NCBI GenBank assembly: GCA_002345965.1
Contig: DDTF01000038.1
Span: 34,845-98,844 of the forward strand
Source: Flammeovirgaceae bacterium UBA2371
GTDB lineage: Bacteria > Bacteroidota > Bacteroidia > Cytophagales > Cyclobacteriaceae
Length of the DNA stretch: 64,000 bases
Direction of reading: 5' to 3'
The notes under the pieces were generated by a model. The model worked only from the letters and a program-made list of their open reading frames with translations. It was not told the origin of the DNA and did no database searches. The position numbers and the translations under genes are program-made. Shown piece after piece: positions 52,642 through 60,930 of the stretch. Numbering within the stretch: position 1 is the stretch's first letter; the number at the start of each line of letters is the position of its first letter.

Positions 52642-55600
52642 CTATAGTCCAATATCAATACCAAACGTAAAGGTCTTAATCGCTGGAGTAAGTCCATTTG
52701 CGATACCATTAATCGCCTGTTCAGGGTCGAGGTATAAATCTTTGTCCTTAGTGATTGTCCATAAATTTACCCCGCGTGTATATGCTCTCAAAGATCTCAG
52801 CTTCAACCTTGAAACAATTGAATTGGGAAAATTGTACGCAACTGTAAGGTTTCTCAATCGTACAAAAGAGGCGTCATGTAACCACCTGGATTGATCTCCA
52901 ACATTGCTATTCATGTTGCCTCCCCATCTGTGTTGTGGCAATTTTGCATCTGTCTTGCCAGGGAGCCATCTGTTATTAAAACCATAAGTAGTGGTACTTC
53001 TTGGAGTTAATGCCCCATCTCCGTGAATAAAGCGTTCATTGGCATCATAGATATAATTTCCGGATGAATAGGAGAATTGAGCGCTCAACGATATTCCCTT
53101 ATAGGTAAGTACTGTATTGAATCCACCAAAATGGTCAGGTGTTGCACTTTTTCCTATCAAAAAACGCTCTGCACTATTAATATCCGAAGTGGTCTCACTA
53201 CGTGTTGAATCTGTATACCACAGTGGTTGACCATTAGTCTGATCTACACCAGCCCAGTCATATAAGAAGTAAGATTGAAAATCCTGTCCTTCTTGTCTTC
53301 TTTTAGTACCGTCAGTAAAGTCATCCTTTAGCTTGGTCAACTTATTCTTTAGGAAGGTAGTATTAAAACCTAAACTCATTGAGAAGTCAGTAGTTTGAAC
53401 AACTGTGGCATTCAATGAGAGTTCAACGCCATTGTTCTTCATCTCTCCAAAGTTCTGTGTTAAACTTTGAAATCCAGTAGTCCTTGAAATGGGTACGTCT
53501 AATATCAAATCGGAAGAGACCCTGGTAAAGTAATCTACAGTACCACCCACCTTATTAAAGAGCATAAAATCAAGTCCAACATTGAAGTTCTCCTGGCTTT
53601 CCCATGTTAATAATGGGTTGGCAATTTGTGAAGGCGCTCCTCCAGGAGCTCCATCGTAGTCCTGTCCATATTCATAAAGTCCTACTGAAGGAAAGTTACC
53701 AATAGCAGCATTTCCAGTTATACCATAGGATGTCCTTAATTTTAGGTTATTGATAAATGTAGCTCCTGAAAGAAAGCTCTCTGCTGTAATGTTCCACGCT
53801 CCTCCTAAAGAATAGAACGTTCCCCATCTAACATCTCTACCAAATCGAGATGAACCATCCCTTCTAAAACTCGCTGAAAAGAAATACTTACCATCGAAAT
53901 CATAGTTGGCACGAGATAATATAGAGTTGAAAGTGAAACCTGTCCGGGTACTTTCTGTGTCATAAGCTGCTGCCGCACTGGCCAGGTTCCTTAACTTATC
54001 ATTTGGAAAACGCTCACCGTAGCCATATACAGTCTTTCTATTAGACTCCTGAGCCTCATAACCAATTAAGGCTTCCACATTGTGTCTTCCCCCCAATGTT
54101 ACTCCATAATTCAAAGTTTGAGTACCTACCCAGTTTTTGTCAAGCACGGTATTCTCCTGGGCATATCCACCACTATTTCTACCGTCTCCATACCGGGGAT
54201 TCTTGTATTGATACTCATCTACTTGAATTGCATCTACGTTCCATTGAGAACGAGCGGTGAAATTTTTAAGAAACCTTACCGTAACCGCAAAATTATCAAT
54301 CAAACGCAGCTGCGTTGTATTTCTAGCATCATCACCACTCAAGGCGCCAACAGGATTGTTTCCACCCATCGGATAATAGTTTTGGTGTTCAGCATTGAAC
54401 CTGCCCTGATCATCACGAATCGGAATTAGTGGAGAAAGCAGGTATGCGTTGTACAACGGATTGGCCCAGGCAGATCCATCTACCATTCCATTTTGATCCG
54501 TATTGGATACGCTCAGGTTATTAGAAATCGTGATGTAATCATTTACCTTCATCTCTAAATTCATCCGCGATGAAAGACGTGAGAAATCTGTACCTATAAC
54601 ATGGCTTTGCTGATCAAAATAAGATCCTGAAAAGAAATATTTAAAATTATCATTCGCACCGCTGGCGCTAATGTCATAGGATTGATTGGCTCCAGTTCTT
54701 GTTACCGACTCCAACCAGTTGGTATCAGTTCGAAGTCCTGTTATAGGATCAGTTAATTGTGTAAAGCGGTTGTCAAAATTAGTTTGTGCTTGCGCTGGAG
54801 TATCCCCTCTGTTGGTATATCCTTCTAAAAACAGTTGGGTATACTGATCCGCATTTAGTGGTTGTAGTAAATTATTGGACGCTACACTATTAAACCCTAC
54901 CTGAGTACGAACGTCTATTTTTGTTTTACCAGTCTGTCCGCTTTTTGTCGTAATCAATATTACACCATTCGCTCCTCTTGATCCGTAAATGGCAGTGGAA
55001 GAAGCATCTTTGAGTACAGTTACGCTAGCGATATCATTGGGATTAATCCCGGCCATCACATTGGCGCTTCGATCCCCATTGTCATTCAATTGAGCAATAT
55101 TACCTGAAGTTACAGGAATACCATCTATAACGTAGAGCGGTTCACTTGAAGCAGTAATAGAACCAATACCTCTTATCCTTACTTGTGTATTAGCACCAGG
55201 CGAACCATCTATGCCCGAAGCTTGCACACCGGCAATATTACCTTGAAGCGTTTGCTCAAATGAAGCCATCGGAACCTGCTCCAACCTTGTATTATCCAGT
55301 GAGCCAACAGCCCCTGTAATGGATTCTTTTTGTTGGGTTCCATATCCAACAACAACAACTTCAGCTAACTGACCAACTTCCGACTCTAAATTAATGTTGA
55401 TCGATGTTTGATTACCAATCGGCACCTCTTGTGTTTTAAACCCAACAAAGGAGAACACTAACGTTCCTCCTCCACTTGGTTTGTCCAGTCTGAAGTTTCC
55501 GTTTGCATCGGTTACTGTACCTTGTACGGTACCTTTCAGAATGACATTAACTCCTGGAATTGCCGTGCCATCATCAGATGACACCACCCTACCTGAAATT

Positions 55601-55668
55601 ACTTCATTCTGTCCAAATGTTACAATCGCTGCAAATAGCAACGACCCCAACAGTAGAAGTTTTTTCAT
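52642..55668 (-). CDS. SusC/RagA family TonB-linked outer-membrane transporter
   Basis: 1008 residues. Signal peptide (LLLLGSLLFAAIVTFGQ), carboxypeptidase-regulatory-like domain (~residues 22-95; ISGRVVSSDDGTAIPGVNVI), TonB-interaction/plug start (AEVVVVGYGTQQKESITGAV), plug with NPNDIASVTVLKDASSTAIY and GSRGANGVILITTKSG, then a 22-strand barrel ending in aromatic-rich strands (TPAIKTFTFGIDIGL). Transports a substrate captured by the adjacent SusD-like lipoprotein, energised by TonB. The pair is not next to obvious degradative enzymes, so the ligand is unknown. Confidence 0.96.
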   Translation of the reverse strand: MKKLLLLGSLLFAAIVTFGQNEVISGRVVSSDDGTAIPGVNVILKGTVQGTVTDANGNFRLDKPSGGGTLVFSFVGFKTQEVPIGNQTSININLESEVGQLAEVVVVGYGTQQKESITGAVGSLDNTRLEQVPMASFEQTLQGNIAGVQASGIDGSPGANTQVRIRGIGSITASSEPLYVIDGIPVTSGNIAQLNDNGDRSANVMAGINPNDIASVTVLKDASSTAIYGSRGANGVILITTKSGQTGKTKIDVRTQVGFNSVASNNLLQPLNADQYTQLFLEGYTNRGDTPAQAQTNFDNRFTQLTDPITGLRTDTNWLESVTRTGANQSYDISASGANDNFKYFFSGSYFDQQSHVIGTDFSRLSSRMNLEMKVNDYITISNNLSVSNTDQNGMVDGSAWANPLYNAYLLSPLIPIRDDQGRFNAEHQNYYPMGGNNPVGALSGDDARNTTQLRLIDNFAVTVRFLKNFTARSQWNVDAIQVDEYQYKNPRYGDGRNSGGYAQENTVLDKNWVGTQTLNYGVTLGGRHNVEALIGYEAQESNRKTVYGYGERFPNDKLRNLASAAAAYDTESTRTGFTFNSILSRANYDFDGKYFFSASFRRDGSSRFGRDVRWGTFYSLGGAWNITAESFLSGATFINNLKLRTSYGITGNAAIGNFPSVGLYEYGQDYDGAPGGAPSQIANPLLTWESQENFNVGLDFMLFNKVGGTVDYFTRVSSDLILDVPISRTTGFQSLTQNFGEMKNNGVELSLNATVVQTTDFSMSLGFNTTFLKNKLTKLKDDFTDGTKRRQEGQDFQSYFLYDWAGVDQTNGQPLWYTDSTRSETTSDINSAERFLIGKSATPDHFGGFNTVLTYKGISLSAQFSYSSGNYIYDANERFIHGDGALTPRSTTTYGFNNRWLPGKTDAKLPQHRWGGNMNSNVGDQSRWLHDASFVRLRNLTVAYNFPNSIVSRLKLRSLRAYTRGVNLWTITKDKDLYLDPEQAINGIANGLTPAIKTFTFGIDIGL

Positions 55669-55702
55669 GATTTTTGGTTTAGGTTAAAAATTTGTTTAAA
55701 GA

Positions 55703-55722
55703 CAAATGAAAATGATCATTTG
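55703..55722 (-). promoter_or_regulatory. Inverted repeat upstream of susC
   Basis: Arms CAAATGA and TCATTTG flank a 6-base spacer, with the perfect palindrome AAATGATCATTT at 55710-55721. Lies about 35-55 bases upstream of the susC ATG. Could be an operator or an mRNA leader hairpin. Confidence 0.35.
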
Positions 55723-55782
55723 AATGCATCTATAATTTACCACCATTAGCACAGAGGTCATAGAAATATTTTATAAATGTCA

Positions 55783-55798
55783 ACTAACAAATGTTAGT
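55783..55798 (-). promoter_or_regulatory. Second inverted repeat upstream of susC
   Basis: ACTAACA, two bases AA, TGTTAGT: 7-base perfect arms about 115-130 bases upstream of susC. Candidate operator; no regulator known. Confidence 0.3.
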
Positions 55799-56053
55799 AA
55801 AACACTACCTGAGAAATAGTGATGAAATTTTGACAAATACATTACATATTTTGGCTATTTCACCTCGCTTATTTGTAAGGTGTAACACATAGTATGAGGA
55901 AAATCAAAAGAATTTAATTTCGCTATTGTTACTTTTTGATTTGCTACTATTTAATCACAAAAGAAATGCGCGATCTAATAATTAGCAGAATAGACAATCG
56001 TAATTGAATAATGCGATGCAGATGTTACTTGGGACAAAATGTGATATAAGAAG

Positions 56054-56125
56054 TGGCCCCGGCAGGAATCGAACCTGCATCTTCAGAATCGGAATCTGAA
56101 ATTCTATCCATTGAAATACGGAGCC
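56054..56125 (-). tRNA. tRNA-Arg (anticodon CCG)
   Basis: 72 bases. Acceptor GGCTCCG pairs with CGGGGCC (one U-G), D-loop AATGGATA, anticodon stem TCAGA/TCTGA with loop TTCCGAT giving anticodon CCG, and T arm GCAGG TTCGATT CCTGC. The discriminator is A and no CCA is encoded, so it must be added. Reads the CGG codon. D stem has a mismatch at its outer pair. A -7-like box is upstream at 56181-56188. Confidence 0.93.
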
Positions 56126-56180
56126 AAATGATCGGTACTGACCAGGAGTGAGTCAGAATTAAATACAATCACATCCGGTG

Positions 56181-56188
56181 CAAATTTA
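56181..56188 (-). promoter_or_regulatory. Candidate -7 box for tRNA-Arg
   Basis: TAAATTTG on the minus strand, exact TAnnTTTG match, 55 bases upstream of the mature tRNA 5' end, consistent with an RNase P-processed leader. Confidence 0.45.
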
Positions 56189-56276
56189 GTCCTTTATTTC
56201 AATTCGAAAATCTCATTCAGCCCGTTATTTACGAATGTCGCACCATACCCGGCTCAATGGCTATAAACTGAATTGT

Positions 56277-56343
56277 GTCAAAAACCGGATGATTTTTTGA
56301 AAAAAGATCAAAAAATCTGTCCTGATCATAATTTTTTTTTGAC
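56277..56343. repeat. Nested inverted repeat (67 bases)
   Basis: Outer arms GTCAAAAA (56277-56284) and TTTTTGAC (56336-56343), a middle GGA/TCC, and inner perfect arms GATTTTTTGA (56291-56300) and TCAAAAAATC (56308-56317). An A/T-rich cruciform or RNA hairpin. No associated gene. Confidence 0.45.
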
Positions 56344-56808
56344 GACTAATCCCTTGTTGTTGTTTTCAAAATAAACCGTTCCATTGATCTCAATTTTTTA
56401 AAAAAATAAACCAACCGAAATCACATAAATCGGAATGATCCTTTTAAAATTCATTTGCGTACCTCAACATTTTAGTTTTTTCTACCACGCAGTAGTGAGT
56501 AAAATGTTTGTTTTTTGATTTGTTAAGCAGTTTTAGCACAAGTTTTGTTTTCTGTTGCTGCTATCGCATCACTTATAGTAGCACTTGAAGTAAAAATTCA
56601 ATTCTTATAGTGCCAGCAATAAAATCATCTAGCAGTATTCTTATTGAATTAGATTTTTGTGATGCTTAAAAGAAATTTGTGTTCATTTTTGTTGACAGTG
56701 AATTGACACAAAGGAAAAGTAAATGCTCTTTTTTTTGGTTTTTAACAATTTAGTTACGTATTTCAAAGCGTATTTGTTAAATATGTTTAATTAAAAACAC
56801 AAAAAGCT

Positions 56809-56982
56809 ATGGCAAAGAAAGCTAAAAAGGCAGCTAAGAAAAAAGCTGCAAAGAAAAGACCTGCTAAGAAAGCAACTAAGAAGAAAGCCGCTAAGAAGAA
56901 AGCCACTAAAAAGAAGGCTACTAAGAAGAAGGCTACCAAGAAAAAAGCAACTAAGAAAAAAGCTGCTAAAAGAAAGAGATAG
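56809..56982 (+). CDS. Lysine/alanine-rich histone H1-like protein (57 aa)
   Basis: 57 residues, essentially K, A and T with a few R and one P: MAKKAKKAAKKKAAKKRPAK, then about seven pentads of the KKAT/AK type, ending KRKR. Composition matches the C-terminal tail of histone H1 and bacterial H1-like nucleoid proteins (chlamydial Hc-type, Bordetella BpH1-type). It should bind DNA or RNA by charge. Codons differ between repeats (gct/gcc/gca, aag/aaa), which suggests selection on the protein. An A-rich leader precedes it and a strong terminator follows 24 bases after the stop. The antisense frame here is only a shadow. Confidence 0.85.
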   Translation: MAKKAKKAAKKKAAKKRPAKKATKKKAAKKKATKKKATKKKATKKKATKKKAAKRKR

Positions 56983-56996
56983 TTTACATCTCTATC

Positions 56997-57036
56997 AAAC
57001 AAAAAAGGTTAGCAATGTGCTAACCTTTTTTGTTTT
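56997..57036. terminator. Bidirectional intrinsic terminator (H1-like gene / ssrA)
   Basis: Perfect 8-base arms GGTTAGCA (57007-57014) and TGCTAACC (57018-57025), with T6 after it on the plus strand and an A run before it that becomes a T run on the minus strand. It can end both the H1-like mRNA and the tmRNA precursor, whose mature 3' end is 12 bases away. Confidence 0.9.
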
Positions 57037-57037
57037 G

Positions 57038-57428
57038 TGGAGCCGCAGAGAATCGAACTCTGGTCCAGAGAAGATAAATACGTAGATTCTACATGCTTAG
57101 TTAACTTTAATTGTCGGGAGCAGCAAGGCAGTTAACGACCTCAACTTCTCCTTAGTCACTGTGTCTTATCCACGATTAGTAACCTCACGCAGAGCAGTTC
57201 CGACAAACGACACCGCATATACACTACCCGCAGAACAAAGGCAATGAGCGATGTTGGCCTCTCCGATCTTATCGGAGACAAACTCATCTAACGTATCGTC
57301 AGATTAAGCAGCCAAGGCGTAGTTAGACTCGCCAAGTATGGTTGTAGGACTATCTTTTAAGGCTCTCATCCCATGAGCCTGCATGCTGGCATACGTACTC
57401 ACACATCCTGTCAAAACCGGTCGGCCCC
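57038..57428 (-). ncRNA. ssrA: tmRNA (transfer-messenger RNA)
   Basis: About 391 bases. The 5' end GGGGCCG pairs with 3' CGGCTCC plus discriminator A; the T arm reads CAGAG TTCGATT CTCTG. CCA is not encoded. The tag frame at 57304-57333 (minus strand) starts at a GGC resume codon and encodes GESNYALAA then TAA, matching the G-E-x-N-Y-A-L-A-A type of Bacteroidota. It rescues stalled ribosomes and marks the nascent peptide for proteolysis, with SmpB. Candidate promoter at 57494-57501; terminator shared with the H1-like gene. Confidence 0.97.
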
Positions 57429-57493
57429 ATTTATTTAATGAGTAATGGTTTTAATTCAGCGTACAGCCACTATCAAAGAACGTAATCTAACTA

Positions 57494-57501
57494 CAAAGAT
57501 A
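57494..57501 (-). promoter_or_regulatory. Candidate -7 box for ssrA
   Basis: TATCTTTG on the minus strand, exact TAnnTTTG match, 65 bases upstream of the mature tmRNA 5' end. -33 region has TTTATT rather than TTTG at the expected distance. Confidence 0.5.
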
Positions 57502-57534
57502 GACGTTAATTAGTTCATTTAATAAAGCGACTAA

Positions 57535-58461
57535 TCACTGTTCAAATTTTTTGCCGAGGGCAGATACAGCCCCTACATTAAAAAATCCTACTGCGGGCTG
57601 ACCTCCGGTGGTTTTATTAAAGATGTTAGTTGAAACATTGGATAATGGCGTTGCAAATAATTCAGAAAACCCTCCCGGTCTGTTGGTTTGGATGGCTACT
57701 TCATTTAAGAAATTAAATGCCTGCAATGAAATGGAATGAATTTCAACGTAAACCGAATCACCTGGAAAATAAGGTGAAAGAGGTTCATCATTATCGTCCT
57801 GTTCAAATGGATTGATCCCTTGGCGAATGGGTGTAATAAAAGTTACCCCGTCAAAATTTCCTCCAGCTGAAAACCCAGCGTCATAGGCCAGGTTCAACTC
57901 AGTTGGCTTGTTCAGCAAAACACCATTCTTCCAGGCCTTAATCCTATAGGTGTCGTTGGGTCCTTTGAAATCAGTAGCCCAAAATTCTGCGAGATAAGAA
58001 TCAGGCTGAAATGCATTTTCAGGCTCAAAGGTAAATGTTATGCTATCAATGACTGGTACCCGGCCCATTTTAGAGACAGCATAATATGACTCTCCGCCAA
58101 TTTGTGCATTCAACGTATACGTACGACCTACTGATCCCATGACCTCACTACCAGAAGGTGTCCACACGTAGCTACCGGCTTTTGCAGGATCTTCGGTAAA
58201 CAAATAAACGCTTCCCAAATCATCAACCACCGATACACTTGCGCCAGATACTCCCGGAGGCAAAGTATTATCAAAATATGCTTGCGTTTCCGTGATGGTG
58301 ATAACCTGCTTACCGGGCTTATCAGTAACCCATGCGTCAATTACTACAATGCTATTCGCCTGCTCCAGATCAGGTGAAATTTCATCTTCACATGATATGA
58401 ATAAGCCCGCCAGGGCAAGCGTTAAAAACAAAGGGATATAAAATCGTTTCATCTTATTCAT
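57535..58461 (-). CDS. DUF4249 domain lipoprotein
   Basis: 308 residues with a lipoprotein signal (LALAGLFISCEDEISPDL). DUF4249 features: SIVVIDAWVTDKPGKQVITI, TETQAYFDNTLPPGVSGASV, YTLNAQIGGESYYAVSKM. Members are surface or periplasmic lipoproteins nearly always encoded after a TonB-dependent receptor, probably its accessory. Here it starts 9 bases after the receptor stop. Confidence 0.9.
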   Translation of the reverse strand: MNKMKRFYIPLFLTLALAGLFISCEDEISPDLEQANSIVVIDAWVTDKPGKQVITITETQAYFDNTLPPGVSGASVSVVDDLGSVYLFTEDPAKAGSYVWTPSGSEVMGSVGRTYTLNAQIGGESYYAVSKMGRVPVIDSITFTFEPENAFQPDSYLAEFWATDFKGPNDTYRIKAWKNGVLLNKPTELNLAYDAGFSAGGNFDGVTFITPIRQGINPFEQDDNDEPLSPYFPGDSVYVEIHSISLQAFNFLNEVAIQTNRPGGFSELFATPLSNVSTNIFNKTTGGQPAVGFFNVGAVSALGKKFEQ

Positions 58462-58470
58462 CTAAAGCTT

Positions 58471-60852
58471 TTAAAACTTGAAGTTGTACGAAATTGATGG
58501 CACTACTGTTCCAACAATTGAAAGCTGTATCGCCTGCGAATTGATAGGTGTACCTTGCGGCACTCTTTCATCTCGCTGCGAAAAATAGATCGAAAATGGA
58601 TTTTTTCTTCCATATACATTGTACAAAGAAAACACCCAATAATCACTGTTCTTTCTCTCCTTCCCTCTTCTTACCTTTTTCCCTTCCAATCGAAGAGAAA
58701 TATCCAGTCGGTTATAGCTTGGAAGTCGGACATTGCTCCTCGACTCGTTGACATTATAGGGAATGAGTATGTCCTGTATTACAAATCGCGATGTGGGAAA
58801 GGTAGTGGGAGTACCACTCACAAACACAAAGTCGGACGACACGGACCAGCGTTCGTTGATATCGTAGAAAGCAGCTACTTTAAAATTATGCGTCTGGTCA
58901 AATCTGGTAGGATACCATTCTCCTCGATTGATTCCATTTACCTTCAATTCCGTTCTTCCCAGTGTATAACTCACCCAACCGCTCAGTCGCCCCGTTTTTT
59001 TCTGAAAATACGTTTCTAACCCATAAGCACGCCCTATACCACTTAACAGATCCCCCTCTATGTATTCGTTGATTAATAGATCAGCGCCATCAATGTAGTC
59101 GATTTGATTCTCCGTAGCCCGGTAATAACCTTCCACAGAAATCTCATAGTCTCGCTGCGCACCCAAATCTTTAAAGTATCCTAATGTAAACTGATGACCT
59201 ATCTCCGGTTCTATCATTCTGGAGCTTGGAGCCCACACATCCAGCGGATTCGAAGCCGTAGTATTGGAAATCAAATGCAGGTATTGAGCCATTCTGTTGT
59301 AACTGCCTTTAATGGCACTTGTAGGTGTAGACTGAATTTTGAAAGAAGCTCGAGGCTCCCAATTGTTGTAGTCAACAATTGATTCCCCGCTTTTAAATTC
59401 AGTTATCCCAACTGGAGATCTGCGTATTCCGGCTGTTGTATCATTATACTGGAAAACCTTTCCCGGTCCAAAGGATTGAAAATGTGAGAATCTTAAACCA
59501 TACTCAACCGATAACACATTATTAATCGTCTGGCGGTTTCCTATATAAAGTGCCGTTTCCAGGTTATACTTTCTGTCCAAACTCACATCAATAGCAGCAC
59601 CATTTGAAATACCTACCGCATTGGCTGGTTCAAAGGTGTAGTAAATAGCCTCTCCGCCAAAATCCAATTCATTGTTACTGTTGATGAAGTAGGTAAATTG
59701 TGGTTTCAAAATAAAATTGGAAATAGAAGAATCCCAATTGAACCGATCCAGGTTATCATCCCCAAACTGAAGCTTATAGTCATAGTTGCTATAAACAAAA
59801 GTTAGGTTAGAGAATAGTCTTTCATTAAACAAATGGTTCCACCGAAGTGTGCCAGTGGTATTTCCCCAACTGAATCCCTGATTGGCATCAAATAAGAAAA
59901 CATCGCGACCAAAATATCCGGAGGCATACAATTTGTTTTTGCGGTTAATTGTGTAATTCGTCTTAAGAGTTAAATCATAAAAATTAAGCGCACCTCCGTC
60001 TTTTAGTAAAGGAACAAACGGACGGGCAATCACATCAATATAAGACCTTCTGGCGGCTACAATGAAAGAGGCTTTATCTTTGATAATAGGTGCCTCAATG
60101 GCAAGTCGGCTGAAAAGTGAACCAATTCCACCATTGGCTTCAAAATTTTTACTATTACCCTCCTTCATGCGCACATCCAATAAAGAGGCAAGTCTGCCCC
60201 CAAACCTGGAGGGAATGGCTCCTTTATACAATTTTGTATCCTTAACAGCATCAGGATTAAATACAGAGAAAAATCCAAACAAATGAGAAGAGTTGTATAC
60301 GGGTGCCTCATCAAGCAATACAAGATTTTGCCCCACACTGCCTCCCCTAACGTTGAACCCAGAAGCTCCTTCTCCTACCGTACTCACCCCCGGCAATAGT
60401 AATAGGCTTCTGAATACATCTGCTTCACCTAAAAAAGTGGGCACCTTTAATATGGTACGGATGTCCAGTTTATTGGTGCTCATCTCCATATTCTCCACAT
60501 TGGCTTGCTCCAGGTCAGCAGTTATCACAATTTCCTCCAGCTCTTCGCTTTCCATAACCAGATCTATATTGATCTCTGTGTTTCTGCTCAAATCGACATT
60601 TTGCGATACGGTAGTATAGCCAACGTAACTATAATTGACAGTATAGCTTCCAGGCTCCAGCGTAATGGAATAAAAGCCATACACATTAGTGATTACACCA
60701 TTGCTAATTTCTTTTACATAAACTGTAGCTCCGATGAGCGCCTCCCCATTAGAAGCATCTTTTACATAACCATTAATGGTCAATTTATTCTGAGCTTGCA
60801 AGAATTGTGGAGCCAGAATCAATAATAGCAGGACAATAATGAGTTGTTTCAT
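58471..60852 (-). CDS. TonB-dependent receptor with carboxypeptidase-regulatory-like domain
   Basis: About 793 residues from the ATG at 60852; a frame extending to 60885 would put 11 residues before the signal peptide. Signal (LIIVLLLLILAPQFLQAQ), CarboxypepD_reg-like domain (NGYVKDASNGEALIGATVYV), plug (FRSLLLLPGVSTVGEGASGF, NVRGGSVGQNLVLLDEAPVY) and an outer-membrane barrel. Shorter than SusC and lacking its signature motif, so it is an ordinary TBDR of the type linked to DUF4249. Ligand unknown. Operon with the DUF4249 gene. Confidence 0.93.
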   Translation of the reverse strand: MKQLIIVLLLLILAPQFLQAQNKLTINGYVKDASNGEALIGATVYVKEISNGVITNVYGFYSITLEPGSYTVNYSYVGYTTVSQNVDLSRNTEINIDLVMESEELEEIVITADLEQANVENMEMSTNKLDIRTILKVPTFLGEADVFRSLLLLPGVSTVGEGASGFNVRGGSVGQNLVLLDEAPVYNSSHLFGFFSVFNPDAVKDTKLYKGAIPSRFGGRLASLLDVRMKEGNSKNFEANGGIGSLFSRLAIEAPIIKDKASFIVAARRSYIDVIARPFVPLLKDGGALNFYDLTLKTNYTINRKNKLYASGYFGRDVFLFDANQGFSWGNTTGTLRWNHLFNERLFSNLTFVYSNYDYKLQFGDDNLDRFNWDSSISNFILKPQFTYFINSNNELDFGGEAIYYTFEPANAVGISNGAAIDVSLDRKYNLETALYIGNRQTINNVLSVEYGLRFSHFQSFGPGKVFQYNDTTAGIRRSPVGITEFKSGESIVDYNNWEPRASFKIQSTPTSAIKGSYNRMAQYLHLISNTTASNPLDVWAPSSRMIEPEIGHQFTLGYFKDLGAQRDYEISVEGYYRATENQIDYIDGADLLINEYIEGDLLSGIGRAYGLETYFQKKTGRLSGWVSYTLGRTELKVNGINRGEWYPTRFDQTHNFKVAAFYDINERWSVSSDFVFVSGTPTTFPTSRFVIQDILIPYNVNESRSNVRLPSYNRLDISLRLEGKKVRRGKERKNSDYWVFSLYNVYGRKNPFSIYFSQRDERVPQGTPINSQAIQLSIVGTVVPSISYNFKF

Positions 60853-60930
60853 GGAAAAAGTGAATCTTCTTCTATATCGCAACAAGCGATAAATTGTTTC
60901 GTTTTACCTGTTATTTAATTATTAATCAGG

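Larger units (their letters stand above)
55669..56053. other. Gap between susC and tRNA-Arg: leader/regulatory region
   Basis: 385 bases, AT-rich, no ORF. On the minus strand it is the susC upstream region. It holds inverted repeats at 55703-55722 (CAAATGA ... TCATTTG, containing a 12-base palindrome AAATGATCATTT) and at 55783-55798 (ACTAACA AA TGTTAGT). A near-consensus -7 box TGTATTTG occurs on the minus strand at about 55841-55848. No other feature seen. Confidence 0.4.
56126..56808. other. Long AT-rich gap between tRNA-Arg and the H1-like gene
   Basis: 683 bases without a credible gene. It contains the tRNA promoter box at 56181-56188, a nested inverted repeat at 56277-56343, many A/T tracts, and hairpin potential around 56581-56614 (GCACTTGAA / TTCAA...AGTGC). 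A 14-codon ORF (MLKRNLCSFLLTVN) begins at about 56661 but has no support. The final part is the 5' leader of the H1-like gene. A small RNA is possible but not demonstrated. Confidence 0.4.

Noticed and set aside
56787..57002. Minus-strand ORF rich in Phe/Leu/Ala opposite the H1-like gene
   Set aside because: It is the antisense shadow of the KKATK repeats (lysine codons read as Phe/Leu). The plus strand has an ATG, stop and terminator.
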